Assembly (NCBI RefSeq): GCF_002797685.1
Contig: NZ_PGFH01000001.1
Span: forward strand, 434,001 to 498,000
Source: Salinibacterium amurskyense
GTDB taxonomy: Bacteria > Actinomycetota > Actinomycetes > Actinomycetales > Microbacteriaceae
DNA length: 64,000 bases
Direction: 5' to 3'
Every line of letters begins with the position of its first letter. Position 1 is the first letter of the stretch. Made by a program: the position numbers and the translations under genes. Below the pieces are notes generated by a model. The model saw only the letters and a program-made list of their open reading frames with translations. It was not told the origin of the DNA and searched no databases. Below, piece after piece: positions 6,533-14,514 of the stretch.

Positions 6533-7998
6533 TAGCTGTTGGGAACGAGCGTGTACTTAGTAGAGAGGTACTCGTGGATGCCTTCCGAGCCGCCTTCGCG
6601 ACCGATGCCGGACTGCTTCACTCCGCCGAAGGGGGCGGCTGCGTTGGAGAGCACGCCCACGTTGAGGCCCATCATGCCGGTGTCGAGAGCATCGATCATC
6701 CGGTTTCCCCGGGCAAGGCTTTCGGTGAACACATACGAGACAAGACCATATTCGGTGTCGTTCGCGAGGCGTACACCTTCGGCTTCGTCGGTGAACTCCA
6801 CGATCGAGACAACCGGTCCGAAGATTTCTTCGCGCAGGATGTCGCTGTCGGTGGGTACGCTCGACACGATCGTGGGCTCATAGAAGCTTCCATCGCCCTC
6901 GACGCGCTTGCCGCCGGAGACGAGGGTAGCGCCGCGCTTCACGGCATCCTGAACCAACTCGTCGGCCTTGTCGACGGCCTTGTCGTTGATGAGCGGGCCG
7001 ATGTTGACGCCGTCTTCGGTGCCGCGACCGATTTTCATGTCGGCGACGCGAGCGGCAATCTTCTCGGCGAACTCGGCAGCAACTGAGCTGTGAACGATGA
7101 AGCGGTTGGCGGCGGTGCAGGCTTGGCCGATGTTGCGGAACTTAGCCGCAATCGCACCATCTACAGCCTTGTCGAGGTCAGCATCGTCGAAGACGACAAA
7201 CGGGGCGTTGCCGCCGAGTTCCATCGACGTGCGCAGAACGTTTTCGGAGGCCTGCTTGATGAGGGCCTTGCCCACCGGAGTGGAGCCAGTGAACGAAAGT
7301 TTGCGCAGGCGAGAGTCCGCGATGATCGGCTCCGACACTTCGGAGGAGCTCGACGTCGTGACAACGTTGAGCACGCCAGCGGGGAGGCCGGCCTCTTCGA
7401 AGAGCTTCGCCAAGAACAGTGTGGTGAGCGGGGTGAGCGCGGCGGGCTTCACGACAACCGTGCAGCCGGCGGCCAGCGCTGGCGCGATCTTGCGGGTCGC
7501 CATTGCGAGCGGGAAGTTCCACGGCGTGATCAAGAAGCACGGACCGACCGGACGCTGCGACACAATCATGCGACCGGTGCCCTCAGGGGTGTTGCCGAAG
7601 CGACCCGAGATGCGCACAGCCTCTTCGCTGAACCAGCGCAAGAACTCGCCACCGTAGGTGACTTCACCGTTGGCTTCGGCAAGCGGCTTGCCCATCTCGA
7701 GCGTCATGAGCAGCGCGAGGTCGTCGCGGTGCTCCTGCACGAGGTCGAAGGTGCGACGCAGAATCTCGCCACGTTCCCGAGCAGGTGTCGCTGCCCAGGA
7801 ATCCTGAGCGGCAACCGCAGCGTCGAGCGCTCGCATGCCGTCCTCTGCCGAAGCATCCGAAATGGTGCGGATGACCTTGCCGGTAGCGGGGTCGGTCACG
7901 TCGAGCGACTTGTCGCCCGAGGCGGCAATCCACTCACCGCCGATGAAGAGCTGATTCGGCACGGCTTCGAGAAGCTGGGTTTCGGTGGAGTTCGTCAT
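6532..7998 (-). CDS. gabD: Succinate-semialdehyde dehydrogenase
   Basis: 488 aa, usual for the aldehyde dehydrogenase superfamily. The catalytic cysteine is C294 in GQACTAANRF and the general base is E260 in MELGGNAPF. The oxyanion asparagine is in TPWNFPLAMATRKIAPALA (~158-176), followed by the cofactor-binding lysine of VVVKPAALTPL. The sequence is closest to NAD(P)-dependent succinate-semialdehyde dehydrogenases, which oxidise succinic semialdehyde to succinate as the last step of GABA breakdown. It lies downstream of gabT on the same strand, with a perfect stem-loop in the 119-base gap. A GAAAGGTG ribosome site precedes the ATG. Confidence 0.92.
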   Translation of the reverse strand: MTNSTETQLLEAVPNQLFIGGEWIAASGDKSLDVTDPATGKVIRTISDASAEDGMRALDAAVAAQDSWAATPARERGEILRRTFDLVQEHRDDLALLMTLEMGKPLAEANGEVTYGGEFLRWFSEEAVRISGRFGNTPEGTGRMIVSQRPVGPCFLITPWNFPLAMATRKIAPALAAGCTVVVKPAALTPLTTLFLAKLFEEAGLPAGVLNVVTTSSSSEVSEPIIADSRLRKLSFTGSTPVGKALIKQASENVLRTSMELGGNAPFVVFDDADLDKAVDGAIAAKFRNIGQACTAANRFIVHSSVAAEFAEKIAARVADMKIGRGTEDGVNIGPLINDKAVDKADELVQDAVKRGATLVSGGKRVEGDGSFYEPTIVSSVPTDSDILREEIFGPVVSIVEFTDEAEGVRLANDTEYGLVSYVFTESLARGNRMIDALDTGMMGLNVGVLSNAAAPFGGVKQSGIGREGGSEGIHEYLSTKYTLVPNS

Positions 7999-8077
7999 AC
8001 GGTGTGCACCTTTCGTGGTGGGAAATCTGCGAGTCAGTCAAACAGCGCAAGCTGAACTTCGGCTTGGCGCCGCGTGG

Positions 8078-8107
8078 GCGGGCACTGAACGCGCGCTCAG
8101 TGCCCGC
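8078..8107. other. Perfect 11-bp stem-loop between gabT and gabD
   Basis: GCGGGCACTGA (8078-8088) and TCAGTGCCCGC (8097-8107) are exact inverted repeats around an eight-base loop. No T-run follows on either strand, so it is not a normal terminator. It may be an mRNA processing or stability element that sets the gabT:gabD ratio, or a partial attenuator. Confidence 0.7.
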
Positions 8108-8117
8108 TGGCCGCGAG

Positions 8118-9479
8118 TTAGGCCTTGGCGAGAGCGTCGCGAACGACGTCGAGGCCGTCAGCGATGAGCTCGTCAGAGATCGAGAGCGGCGGGAGGAAGC
8201 GGATGACGTTGCCATAAGTTCCACAGGTCAGCACGACAACACCGGCGGCGTGCGCTGCAGCCGCGATCTTCGATGTGAGGGCCGCGTCGGGCTCTTTCGT
8301 GGTGGGGTCGACGAGTTCCATGGCGATCATGGCGCCGCGGCCACGAACGTCTCCGATGCGGGGGTCGCCGGCGCGGAGTCCGTTGAGGCGGCCACGGAAG
8401 GTAGTTCCGATTTCGCGGGCACGCTCGATGGCGCCCGACTCTTCGAAGGTGCGGATGGTGGCGAGCGCTGCGGCACAGGCGATGGGGTTTCCACCGTAGG
8501 TTCCGCCGAGTCCGCCGACGTGAGCGGCATCCATGACATCGGCGCGACCGGTGACGGCCGAGAGCGGAAGGCCGCCGGCGATGCCCTTGGCGGTCACCAT
8601 GATGTCGGGAACGAGGTTCTCGTGGTTGGAAGCGAAGAGGTCTCCGGTGCGAGCGAAGCCGGTCTGCACTTCGTCAGCGATGAAGATCACGTTGTTGGCG
8701 GTGGCCCACTCGGCGAGTGCCGGGAGGAATCCGGGGGCGGGCTCAATGAAGCCACCCTCGCCCTGGATGGGCTCGATGATGATCGCGGCGAGGTTGCTGG
8801 CGCCGACCTGCTTCTCGATCTGCAGGATGGCGCGGGCTGCGGCATCCTCACCACTGATTCCGCCATCGCGGAACGGGTACGACATGGGGGCGCGGTAGAT
8901 CTCCGAGGCGAACGGACCGAAGCCGCTCTTGTAGGGCATCGACTTGGCGGTGAGGCCCATCGTGAGGTTGGTGCGGCCGTGGTAAGCGTGGTCGAAGGCC
9001 ACAACGGCCTGCTTGCCGGTGAAGTAGCGGGCGATCTTGATCGCGTTCTCGACAGCTTCGGCGCCCGAGTTGAAGAGCGCGGTGCGCTTCTCGTGCGTAC
9101 CGGGGGTGATCTCGTTGAGCTTCTCGGCGACCTCGATGTAGCTTTCGTAGCCATTGATCATGAAGCAGGTGTGCGTGAACTGGGCGACCTGAGCGGTGAC
9201 GGCTTCGACAACGGCGGGTGCCGAGTTGCCGACGCCGGTTACGGCAATGCCGGAACCGAAGTCGATGAGGGTGTTGCCGTCGACGTCACGAAGAACGCCA
9301 CCGCCGGCAGCTTCGACGAAGACGGGAAGGGTGATGCCGATAGCGGCGGCGACGGACTGCTTCTTGCGCTCGAGCAGTTCGAGCGAGCGCGGTCCGGGAA
9401 TCGCGGTGACGAGTTCGCGCTTCTGCGGAAGCGAGGGGCCGCCGACCGGGGCCGTGGTGCTGGAAGAAGAAGTAGACAT
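8118..9479 (-). CDS. gabT: 4-aminobutyrate (GABA) transaminase
   Basis: 453 aa from the ATG at 9479. It is a class III PLP aminotransferase: phosphate-site NSGAEAVENAIKIAR (~137-151), the PLP-ring aspartate in IADEVQTGFARTG (D269), and the Schiff-base lysine K298 in TAKGIAGGLPLSA. GGNPIACAAA completes the fold. The sequence agrees with bacterial GabT, which converts GABA and 2-oxoglutarate to succinic semialdehyde and glutamate. An upstream start at 9542 would add 21 unrelated residues and overlap the regulatory region. It is first in a minus-strand operon with gabD and divergent from a PucR-type regulator. Confidence 0.92.
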   Translation of the reverse strand: MSTSSSSTTAPVGGPSLPQKRELVTAIPGPRSLELLERKKQSVAAAIGITLPVFVEAAGGGVLRDVDGNTLIDFGSGIAVTGVGNSAPAVVEAVTAQVAQFTHTCFMINGYESYIEVAEKLNEITPGTHEKRTALFNSGAEAVENAIKIARYFTGKQAVVAFDHAYHGRTNLTMGLTAKSMPYKSGFGPFASEIYRAPMSYPFRDGGISGEDAAARAILQIEKQVGASNLAAIIIEPIQGEGGFIEPAPGFLPALAEWATANNVIFIADEVQTGFARTGDLFASNHENLVPDIMVTAKGIAGGLPLSAVTGRADVMDAAHVGGLGGTYGGNPIACAAALATIRTFEESGAIERAREIGTTFRGRLNGLRAGDPRIGDVRGRGAMIAMELVDPTTKEPDAALTSKIAAAAHAAGVVVLTCGTYGNVIRFLPPLSISDELIADGLDVVRDALAKA

Positions 9480-9586
9480 GGCCACCGGAATCCAATCTGT
9501 GTAGACGACCCGCGACCGCTGACGGCGGGCGGTGTCGTGCAAAACGTTTGGTTCAACCTAGTTCGCGGATGCCCGGCGCAACAGTC

Positions 9587-9630
9587 ACAAAATGGCAGTA
9601 TCGGCGGCGATTGCTGACAGAATGGCAGCA
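9587..9630. promoter_or_regulatory. Two direct repeats 30 bp apart between gabT and pucR-like gene
   Basis: ACAAAATGGCAGTA (9587-9600) and ACAGAATGGCAGCA (9617-9630) share 12 of 14 bases and begin exactly 30 bp apart, close to three helical turns. They lie in the divergent region and the second directly precedes the GGAGG of the regulator gene. PucR-family activators bind direct repeats near gab promoters (known in Corynebacterium glutamicum GabR), so these are the likely operator half-sites. Confidence 0.65.
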
Positions 9631-9641
9631 GGAGGATTGCC

Positions 9642-11201
9642 ATGCCCACACCCCTCAGCGAAATCATCGCGACCGAGCGCCTGGCGCTGCGCCCGCTCAC
9701 CGATTCGAGCACCTTCGACCGCTCGGTCACGTGGGTGCACAACTCCGACCTCAACGACCCGACGCCGTTCGTTTCTGAGGGCCAGTTGCTGCTCACGACC
9801 GGCCGCCAATTCGTCGATACCGCCGACCCGACCGCAGAACCAGTCGCTGAGCCTGCGGCAGAGGCAGACTTCGTCGGCTACGTCGCTCGGCTCGTCAGCG
9901 CCGGGGTCGCCGCAATCGGTTTCGGCACCGAAGTGATCACCCACGGAGTGCCCGCCGGCCTCGTCGCCGCGTGCGCCACGGCCGGCCTGCCGCTCTTCGA
10001 AGTGCCGTACCGCATCCCGTTCATCGCCATCAGCCGTCTCGTCGCCGACAACGAAGCCGAACAAGCGCGTGCCGGATTCGACCGCGCCCTCGCCGCCCAA
10101 AACGACATCGCTCGCGCCGCCGTCGGCAAGGGGCGCTTGAGCTCCGCCGCGATCAGCGCTGCCGAGCACCTCGACTGCCGAGTGTGGATCTTCGACGCCG
10201 ACGGCGAGCTCGTGAATGAACCCCACCGCGACAGCCACACCCGACGATCGCTGGATGCCGCCCCCGACATCCGCCGATCGGTCACGGACCTGCTGGGGCG
10301 GGCTCGTCGCGCGCGCGTCGCCGATGACGCAGCGGACGAGCATCGCGTCGTGCAGACTCTCGGCTCTACCGGGAGGCTGTGCGGCGCCATCGCGTGGGCC
10401 CGCGACACCGAATTCGGGGCGCTCGATCGTTCGGTGATGACCGTGTTGGCGGCGCTCGCCGAGGTGTCGCTCGAGCAGACGGAGAATTTGCGGGTGGGGC
10501 ATCGGGCGATTCTGGAGCAGTTGTTTCAGCTGCTCAAGGATGGCCGGGTCGACAGCGTGCGGCGTGCGGTGCGGGTGGCGGGCATCGAGTTACCGGCCGA
10601 CCGGTTTGCGGTGGCGGCGCTCGACCTCAGCGAGACGAGCGCGAGCGTGCGGGACGTGCTCGAGCGGCGAGCTGCGCGGTCGGACAGTCGCATCTTCGCC
10701 GTGGCGGATGGCCGCCACTTGCTCGTGCTGATCGATGCCAAGCAGCTCGCCGCCGAACGTCGGTTCTTTGCCGCGAGCGATCTCACCGTCGGTCTTTCGG
10801 CCGAGGTCGGCTGGCCTGAGCTCACGGTCGCGATCACTCAGGCCGTGCGCTCACTCGAAGCATCGCCACCCGCGACGGTCACCGAATTCGCGAGTCTCGT
10901 GGGCGAAAGTTTCTTCGGCCTGCTGGCGTCGAGTTCGGTCGCCGATATTGCTCACGCCAGGCTCGCGAGCGTGATCGAATCTGCCGAGGGAATCGGGCTG
11001 CTGCGGTTCGCGCAAGTGTGGCTTCGGCACAACGGTCAGTGGGATCCCGCGGCGCGTGAGCTGGGCATCCATCGGCACGGTTTGAAGTCGCGGATGCAGC
11101 GGCTCTCCGAGCTCACCAATCTGAGCCTCGACACCTTCCAGGGCCGCGCCGAATTGTGGGCGATGTTGGCCGCGATCGACCTCGGCGAAACCGGCTCCTA
11201 G
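9642..11201 (+). CDS. PucR-family transcriptional regulator, probable GABA-catabolism regulator
   Basis: 519 aa. The N-terminal ~125 residues fit the PucR-type ligand-sensing domain (FVSEGQLLLTTGRQF, then a GVAAIGFGTEVITHGVPAGL stretch). The middle is the GGDEF-like PucR region. The C-terminal ~60 residues hold the PucR helix-turn-helix: LLRFAQVWLRHNGQWDPAA, then ELGIHRHGLKSRMQRL. The start is fixed by AGGAGG seven bases before the ATG. It is divergent from gabT with a pair of direct repeats between, and is followed by a second succinate-semialdehyde dehydrogenase. By analogy with PucR-type GabR it probably activates gabTD in response to GABA or succinic semialdehyde. The effector is inferred. 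Confidence 0.85.
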   Translation: MPTPLSEIIATERLALRPLTDSSTFDRSVTWVHNSDLNDPTPFVSEGQLLLTTGRQFVDTADPTAEPVAEPAAEADFVGYVARLVSAGVAAIGFGTEVITHGVPAGLVAACATAGLPLFEVPYRIPFIAISRLVADNEAEQARAGFDRALAAQNDIARAAVGKGRLSSAAISAAEHLDCRVWIFDADGELVNEPHRDSHTRRSLDAAPDIRRSVTDLLGRARRARVADDAADEHRVVQTLGSTGRLCGAIAWARDTEFGALDRSVMTVLAALAEVSLEQTENLRVGHRAILEQLFQLLKDGRVDSVRRAVRVAGIELPADRFAVAALDLSETSASVRDVLERRAARSDSRIFAVADGRHLLVLIDAKQLAAERRFFAASDLTVGLSAEVGWPELTVAITQAVRSLEASPPATVTEFASLVGESFFGLLASSSVADIAHARLASVIESAEGIGLLRFAQVWLRHNGQWDPAARELGIHRHGLKSRMQRLSELTNLSLDTFQGRAELWAMLAAIDLGETGS

Positions 11202-11342
11202 CCGCACCACTTGTGCGAGCCGCGACCGCCCCTCACAGCGCCCCGCAAAAACCCTGACTTCCAATTTTTAGGATTTCGCATGTAGCCTACGAACAATTCT
11301 CGGCGGCGTCGCCGGTCCTTTTCGAGCAGCGAGGAACCTCTC

Positions 11343-12707
11343 ATGAAGACTTTTCAAGTGATCAATCCCTACACCGGCGAAGAGGGCCCAGCGCACCCCG
11401 CCGCGAGTGACGAAGTCATCGAGCAGATTGTCGCTGCAGCGCACTCTGAGTACAACGGCGGAATGAACCGTGATCAGGTAAAAGACCGCGCAGCGATCGT
11501 CACTCGCATTGCCGATCTCCTCATGGAACGCTCGGCCGAATTTGGCGAAATCATCGTGCGCGAAATGGGCAAGCCCTTGGCCCAAGCGGTGGGTGAAGTG
11601 GAGTTCTCCGCTGACATTTTCCGCTACTTCGCCGACAACGCTGAGGAGTTCCTCGCCGACGAGCAAATTCCCGCCGGAGCCGGCACCGCGTGGATTCGTA
11701 AGAGCCCCATCGGTCCCGTTTTGGGCATCATGCCGTGGAACTTTCCCATCTACCAGATCGCTCGTTTCGCCGGGCCCAGCATCATCCTCGGCAACCCCGT
11801 TTTGATCAAGCCAGCGCAGCAGTGCCCCGAGTCTTCGGCGGCTCTTGAAGCGCTCATTCACGAGGCCGGTTTGCCGATCGGTGGCTACCAGAATGTGCTC
11901 GCCGACAACGACCAAATCGCCGCGATGATCGACGACCCGCGCATCCAAGGAATCTCTCTCACGGGTTCCGAGCGTGCCGGTGCAATCGTGGGCGCCGCCG
12001 CGGGCGCCAACCTCAAGAAGAGCGTGCTCGAATTGGGCGGCTCGGACCCGTTCATCCTCATGTCGACGGACGACATGGAGGCCACGGTCGAGGCCGCGGT
12101 CGCCGCTCGCATCGACAACAATGGTCAGGCCTGCAACGGCGCCAAGCGCTTCGTTATCATCGACTCGCTCTACGAAGAGTTCGCCGAGAAGTTCAGCGCC
12201 GCGATGGGTGCCATCACGGTCGGCGACCCCATGGATGAGAGCACCGAGCTCGGCCCGATGTGTTCGGTAGCCGCGGCCAAGGGTCTCGAAGAGCAGGTCG
12301 CTGAAGCGGTTGCTGCTGGCGCCACCTTGCGCGTCGGAACCGGCAAGCGCGATGGCACCAAGTTTGCTCCCGCAGTACTCGAGAACATCAGCCCCGAGAA
12401 CCCCGCGTACGTCACCGAGTTCTTCGGGCCGGTTGCTCAATTGCACCGCGTGAGCAGCGAAGAAGAAGCGATCGTTCTCGCCAACGCAACGCCGTTCGGT
12501 CTCGGTTCGTACGTCTTCACGACGGATGCCGAGCAGGCCGACCGCATCGCTGACGGCATCGACGCTGGCATGGTCTACATCAACGAGGTCGGCGCGGATG
12601 CTCCCGAGCTGCCCTTCGGTGGAGTCAAGAACTCCGGCACCGGTCGTGAGCTTGGTCCTTACGGCGTCGACGAGTTCGTGAACCGCAAGCTGGTCAAGCG
12701 CCCGTAA
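11343..12707 (+). CDS. Aldehyde dehydrogenase, second succinate-semialdehyde dehydrogenase type
   Basis: 454 aa. ALDH motifs are complete: MPWNFPIYQIARF (~130-142), catalytic base E230 in LELGGSDPF, nucleophile C264 in NGQACNGAKRF, and the C-terminal PFGGVKNSGTGRELG. The short N-terminus and the GGSDPF signature resemble the Sad/GabD2 subgroup rather than the GabD at 6532-7998. It begins 141 bases after the PucR-like gene on the same strand, with GAGGAACC before the ATG. It may oxidise succinic semialdehyde or a related short-chain aldehyde, giving redundancy in the GABA pathway. Exact substrate is uncertain. Confidence 0.85.
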   Translation: MKTFQVINPYTGEEGPAHPAASDEVIEQIVAAAHSEYNGGMNRDQVKDRAAIVTRIADLLMERSAEFGEIIVREMGKPLAQAVGEVEFSADIFRYFADNAEEFLADEQIPAGAGTAWIRKSPIGPVLGIMPWNFPIYQIARFAGPSIILGNPVLIKPAQQCPESSAALEALIHEAGLPIGGYQNVLADNDQIAAMIDDPRIQGISLTGSERAGAIVGAAAGANLKKSVLELGGSDPFILMSTDDMEATVEAAVAARIDNNGQACNGAKRFVIIDSLYEEFAEKFSAAMGAITVGDPMDESTELGPMCSVAAAKGLEEQVAEAVAAGATLRVGTGKRDGTKFAPAVLENISPENPAYVTEFFGPVAQLHRVSSEEEAIVLANATPFGLGSYVFTTDAEQADRIADGIDAGMVYINEVGADAPELPFGGVKNSGTGRELGPYGVDEFVNRKLVKRP

Positions 12708-12716
12708 CGGGGGCGC

Positions 12717-12749
12717 ACGCTCGGCGGCGGGTCAGCTGCCGCTGAGCGT
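12717..12749. terminator. Bidirectional hairpin between convergent genes
   Basis: Arms ACGCTC..CGGC (12717-12728) pair with GCCG..GAGCGT (12738-12749) with one internal mismatch step. It lies nine bases past the aldehyde dehydrogenase stop and 26 bases from the end of the convergent TPR gene. There is no T-run, so termination strength is uncertain. Confidence 0.5.
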
Positions 12750-12774
12750 CAGCATCCGTGTGTCACTAGACGAG

Positions 12775-14442
12775 TTACGGCTGCGCTTTTTCCGCCAGGG
12801 AACGCGTGCCCGTAGCTCGTCTTTTCTTTCCTAGCGCGTCGTAGCAGTCGGCCAATTCGCGGTTCGCTCCGGCGAGCATCTCGGCATCACCGCGGGCGTT
12901 CTTCACGACTGTTTTGAGCAGTTTGATGGCGTCTTTGGTTCGCCCCTGCTCGGCAAGTAGCTCCGCAGCGAAGCGCTCGATAGTGAGGGCTTCGCGGGGG
13001 TCACCGGCTGAGCGAAGGGCCGCAGCAGCCTTCGCCGCGTGCTCGATGGCATCCGGGGTTTCTCCCAAAATATGGAGAGCGCGAGCCTTGCCATCGAGCG
13101 CTGTCGCCCAGAGTCGCATCGCGTTGTTTCGCGAGGTTTCCGTGGCTATTTCGTCGAACGTTGCGAGGGCGGTGCGATCGCCCACTCGTGCCTGGGTCAT
13201 GCCGAGCGAGTGCAATACGCCCACGTAGAGTGCGCCGTCACCCTCTGATTCTCGTACTGCAGCGGCCGCGACCATCAAGAGTTCCCGGGCAGCTTCGTGG
13301 TTATCCCGTTGTGTCTGAAGAGCCGCAGCGTTGTAGTTGGCGCGCGCGAGGTCGTCGAGAGCGCGGGCCTCGGTATAGAGGTTCGAGGCCATGGCCCACA
13401 CTTCGATGGCGGCGTCCGGTTGCTCGGTTGCGGCGAGTGAGTGCGCCATGAAATCGAGGCTTTCGGCCCGCACCTCTGGGGGTGCTCCCGTGGCGGTCTC
13501 GTGGTTATATACCTCGGTGAGCATGCCGATGGCTTCGGTGTGGTTGTCTGTTGCCACAAGAGTGTTGGCGACAGCCTTCCGGGCTTCGCTATTGTCGATG
13601 TCTAGCTGATCGGCGAGCGTCACTGCGTCGCGGAAACGACCCAGGGCGACAGCACGCTCGCGAGCGTCCACCGCCAGGCGCCCTCCCAGAAGCGTGGTGT
13701 TGTAGAGCCGTTCGGGCAGGTCGATGGCGGCATAGAGGTCGATGGCGAGATTGACCGCATGAAGGGCTTCAGTCGGTTGGTGCACGCCGCTCAGAGCCAG
13801 TGCGTGAAACGTGTGTGCTTCCGCGCGTGCAGTTCGGTTGCGTGCTGAGGCGAGGAGAAGATCGCAGAACTCCAGCATCCGTGGTGCGTCGCCTGCGTCG
13901 TAGGCAATCTGCACGAGATAGCGAAGAGCGCGGAACTGGGTCGACCCTTTGTCCTCTGCGACGTCAGCCTGCAAATAGGCCAACCCTGCTGAGGAATGGA
14001 TGTTCTCGAGGTCACGAAAACTCTGGCGCCACATCGCATCAGCGTGCGCGAGTAGGGCGATGGCGTGGAGTCGCGGAGGGAGATCGGCCGCTGCTCTAGC
14101 CTCACGTTCGAGGGCGGCGAGGTCGTAGGGCTCCGCCCGCCCGAAGCGCGCCAAGCCCATTTTTGCTTGGCTGGCGGCTTCGAGGGGACGGTCGAGTTCG
14201 ATCAGGAGGTCGTGGCGCTGCTGAGCAACGATGTCGGCAGTCTCGAACTGGCCGAGTTGCACGCAGCATGCCGTCACTACTTCGAGAGCGTTGACCCGGG
14301 CCACGCCACTCGTGAGTAGCACGGCTTGGTTGCCTGCGCTGAGTGCTGGCGCAAATTCTTCTCCGGTGAAGAGCTCTTCGGCGCGAAGCAACCATTGCTC
14401 GCCCTCGGTGGGGGCGTCGATGTCAGAAAGAGCGAAGACCAT
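12775..14442 (-). CDS. Tetratricopeptide-repeat protein, shorter paralogue
   Basis: 555 aa, almost entirely helical TPR-like hairpins (repeated ALxALGxxxxAxxxLxxA pattern), no signal peptide, so cytoplasmic. It aligns throughout with the C-terminal ~550 residues of the 934-aa protein encoded next to it: both begin this region with WLLRA.EL and end with FAAELLAEQGR / FVGGVLAEEGR and ADCYDALGK / AESFDALGR. The extra N-terminal domain of the neighbour is missing. The ATG at 14442 is favoured over a TTG at 14448 because GATAAT ends six bases before it, giving a separate leaderless promoter. Function unknown. Context with an Hsp90-family gene suggests a chaperone-linked scaffold. Confidence 0.7.
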   Translation of the reverse strand: MVFALSDIDAPTEGEQWLLRAEELFTGEEFAPALSAGNQAVLLTSGVARVNALEVVTACCVQLGQFETADIVAQQRHDLLIELDRPLEAASQAKMGLARFGRAEPYDLAALEREARAAADLPPRLHAIALLAHADAMWRQSFRDLENIHSSAGLAYLQADVAEDKGSTQFRALRYLVQIAYDAGDAPRMLEFCDLLLASARNRTARAEAHTFHALALSGVHQPTEALHAVNLAIDLYAAIDLPERLYNTTLLGGRLAVDARERAVALGRFRDAVTLADQLDIDNSEARKAVANTLVATDNHTEAIGMLTEVYNHETATGAPPEVRAESLDFMAHSLAATEQPDAAIEVWAMASNLYTEARALDDLARANYNAAALQTQRDNHEAARELLMVAAAAVRESEGDGALYVGVLHSLGMTQARVGDRTALATFDEIATETSRNNAMRLWATALDGKARALHILGETPDAIEHAAKAAAALRSAGDPREALTIERFAAELLAEQGRTKDAIKLLKTVVKNARGDAEMLAGANRELADCYDALGKKRRATGTRSLAEKAQP

Positions 14443-14514
14443 GCTCAAATTATCCCTGCCACCGCGCGAACTGCACTCCCCGCCTTCGTGGGGCAGAACA
14501 GCGTTTCTCGCGGG

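Noticed and set aside
8004-9617. Long + strand frame opposite gabT
   Set aside because: Shadow of gabT; composition is Gly/Glu-rich and matches no family. The same applies to 19978-21369 opposite clpB and 16111-17127 opposite the large TPR gene.
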